From an uncultured Lachnospiraceae bacterium (lineage in GTDB: Bacteria; Bacillota; Clostridia; Lachnospirales; Lachnospiraceae), in the NCBI GenBank assembly GCA_946537585.1, contig CAMNFX010000107.1, positions 1-5,010 on the forward strand: a stretch of DNA of 5,010 nucleotides, read 5' to 3'. The notes beneath the pieces are model-generated. The model did no database searches. It saw nothing but the letters and a program-made list of their open reading frames with translations, and was not told the DNA's origin. Positions 3,412 through 5,010 of the stretch are shown here, one piece after another (the stretch's first letter is position 1; each line of letters opens with the position of its first letter). A program made the position numbers and the translations under genes.

Positions 3412-5010
3412 ATGAAAAAAAGAATTCTGGCAGGCCTCCTGGCAATGGGTATGACGGCACTGGCTCTGAGCGGCTGCGGCAAAAACAAAGCTGCAGAGAC
3501 CACCGCTGCATCCGCGGCACCGACCGAAGCACCCGCATCAAGCGCTGCATCTGAAGCAGCAGCACCGGCAACGCAGGAGACCGGACGCGCAGCATCCAAC
3601 GAGATCGCAGTCGGCATTGCGCAGGACCTCGACGAGAGCCTGGATCCCCATCTGACGGTGGCGGCAGGCACCAGAGAGGTGATGTTCAATGTATTTGAGG
3701 GCCTGGTAAAGCCGGACCCGGACGGAAATCTGATCCCGGCAGTTGCGTCAGATGTGGCAGTTTCCGACGACGGACTGGAGTATACCTTTACGCTGCGTGA
3801 GGGCATTAAGTTCCACAACGGAAACCCGGTCACGATGGACGATGTCATCTGGTCCATCCAGAGAAATGCCGATGCTTCCGAAGGCGAGGCGCTGGTTCCG
3901 GCCCTTACCTCCATTTCCGAAATCACTTCCGAAGACAATAAACTTCATATTACTTTGAGCGAACCCAACAATGAGTTCCTTTCTTATCTTACGCTTGCGA
4001 TCCTTCCGGCGGATTATGACAAGCAGGATACCGCACCGGTCGGTACCGGCCCGTTCAAGTTCGTGTCCCGCAAGGCGCAGGACTCCATCGTTCTGGAGCG
4101 CTTTGCAGATTACTGGGGAACTCCGGCAGGCGTCGACAAGGTGACCTACAAGATCATTGAGAATGCCGAGGGACTCATCATGGGTCTTCAGAGCGGTGCT
4201 CTTGATGTGGTCTCCCATATGACCAGCACCCAGATCAAACAGCTTAAGGACAGCGAGTTCAATGTAGAAGAGGGCACCATGAACCTTGTACAGGCGCTGT
4301 ACCTGAACAATGCCGAGAAGCCCTTTGATGATGTCCGTGTCCGCCAGGCCCTCTGCTATGCGGTAGATAAGCAGGGCGTGATCGATATGGCGTTTGACGG
4401 CTATGGCGTGCCGCTGGGCTCCTCTATGTATCCCGCCTTCGGAAAGTACTTCGATGAGAGCCTTACCGACTACTATACTGCAGATACTGCAAAGGCGAAG
4501 GAGCTGCTGGCAGAAGCCGGGTATCCCAACGGATTTGATATGACCATCACGGTTCCTTCCAACTATCAGCCGCACATGGACACCGCACAGGTGATCGCTG
4601 AGCAGCTGAAAAGCATCGGCGTCAACGCAACGATCCAGCCTGTGGAATGGGCGAGCTGGCTGAGTGATGTCTACGGCGGAAGAAAGTTCCAGAGCACCCT
4701 CGTCGGCGTAGATGCCAGCGAGATGACCGCAAGCGCGATGCTGAAGCGCTTTGTCTCTGATGCCGGCAACAACTTCATCAATTATAACAACGCGGATTAT
4801 GATGCGCTTTATGAGAAAGCGCTGTCTACCTCTGACGATGCAGAGCAGACCAGGGTCTTCCGCGAGATGGAAAAGAACCTGACCGAGAACGCTGCCAATG
4901 TCTACATTCAGGATATGGCAGACCTGGTCGTGGTCCGCAAGGGCCTGGAGGGACTGACCTTCTATCCGCTCTACGTTCTTGATGTTTCAAAGCTTCACTG
5001 GGCAAAGTAA
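3412..5010 (+). CDS. ABC transporter substrate-binding lipoprotein, family 5 (peptide/nickel type)
   Basis: This gene encodes the extracellular ligand receptor of an ABC importer, anchored to the membrane by lipid. The 532-aa product has a type II signal peptide: a KKR N-region, a hydrophobic core, and lipobox LSGC with the modified cysteine at 22. An Ala/Ser/Thr/Glu/Pro-rich tether runs to about residue 62. The family 5 (SBP_bac_5) fold fills the rest: the region signature at 124-148 (YTFTLREG, then FHNG and DDVIWS), GTGPFKF at 211-217, and DDVRVRQALCYAVDK at 306-320. The ATG at 3412 is preferred over in-frame GTG 3391 and ATG 3394 because GGAG lies 8 nt upstream of it and the signal peptide starts there. 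The stop codon closes the window, so the gene is complete. Permease and ATPase partners would be expected downstream, out of view. The substrate is uncertain: family members bind oligopeptides, nickel, glutathione, sugars or opines. It is divergent from the symporter and not under the riboswitch. Confidence 0.95.
   Translation: MKKRILAGLLAMGMTALALSGCGKNKAAETTAASAAPTEAPASSAASEAAAPATQETGRAASNEIAVGIAQDLDESLDPHLTVAAGTREVMFNVFEGLVKPDPDGNLIPAVASDVAVSDDGLEYTFTLREGIKFHNGNPVTMDDVIWSIQRNADASEGEALVPALTSISEITSEDNKLHITLSEPNNEFLSYLTLAILPADYDKQDTAPVGTGPFKFVSRKAQDSIVLERFADYWGTPAGVDKVTYKIIENAEGLIMGLQSGALDVVSHMTSTQIKQLKDSEFNVEEGTMNLVQALYLNNAEKPFDDVRVRQALCYAVDKQGVIDMAFDGYGVPLGSSMYPAFGKYFDESLTDYYTADTAKAKELLAEAGYPNGFDMTITVPSNYQPHMDTAQVIAEQLKSIGVNATIQPVEWASWLSDVYGGRKFQSTLVGVDASEMTASAMLKRFVSDAGNNFINYNNADYDALYEKALSTSDDAEQTRVFREMEKNLTENAANVYIQDMADLVVVRKGLEGLTFYPLYVLDVSKLHWAK

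Noticed and set aside
3748..4575. Minus-strand reading frame (275 aa) inside the substrate-binding protein gene
   Set aside because: It is fully antisense to a complete, well-conserved gene and has no recognisable family features of its own.

Overview
The window looks like a chromosomal segment of a moderately GC-rich anaerobic Firmicute, most likely Lachnospiraceae or a close clostridial relative. This is inferred from three things: protein style, the A/S/T/E/P-rich linker after a Gram-positive-type lipobox, and a glycine riboswitch in front of an AGCS symporter. No taxonomic marker gene is present, so the assignment is tentative.

Layout: (1) Bases 1-188 hold no gene. They contain two exact copies of a 23-bp repeat and several short hairpins, two of which carry the GCGAAGC core, directly upstream of dnaJ. 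(2) Bases 189-1328 (+) encode a complete, canonical type I DnaJ co-chaperone. (3) Bases 1329-1574 are a gap between convergent genes. They hold a strong intrinsic terminator that could work in both directions, plus a cluster of small palindromes. (4) Bases 1575-2942 (-) encode a complete AGCS-family sodium:alanine/glycine symporter. (5) Bases 2943-3411 form a 469-bp divergent intergenic region. On the minus strand, in order of transcription, it carries a sigma-70-type promoter, a single-aptamer glycine riboswitch, an intrinsic terminator and the symporter ribosome-binding site. On the plus strand it carries a weaker promoter candidate and a short leader with two small hairpins. (6) Bases 3412-5010 (+) encode a complete family 5 ABC-transporter substrate-binding lipoprotein whose stop codon is the last triplet of the window.

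How the parts work together: dnaJ is a housekeeping stress gene, normally the last member of an hrcA-grpE-dnaK-dnaJ cluster, and appears functionally unrelated to its neighbours. The symporter is controlled by glycine through its own leader RNA. The pairing options visible in the leader fit a switch that turns the gene off when glycine is plentiful, but this is a model and the opposite logic is not excluded. The substrate-binding protein is divergently transcribed and outside the riboswitch's control. Its permease and ATPase genes would be expected just beyond the right edge.

I see no undescribed multi-gene system here. The items most worth a second look are the repeat/hairpin array upstream of dnaJ and the alternative pairings of the glycine riboswitch.
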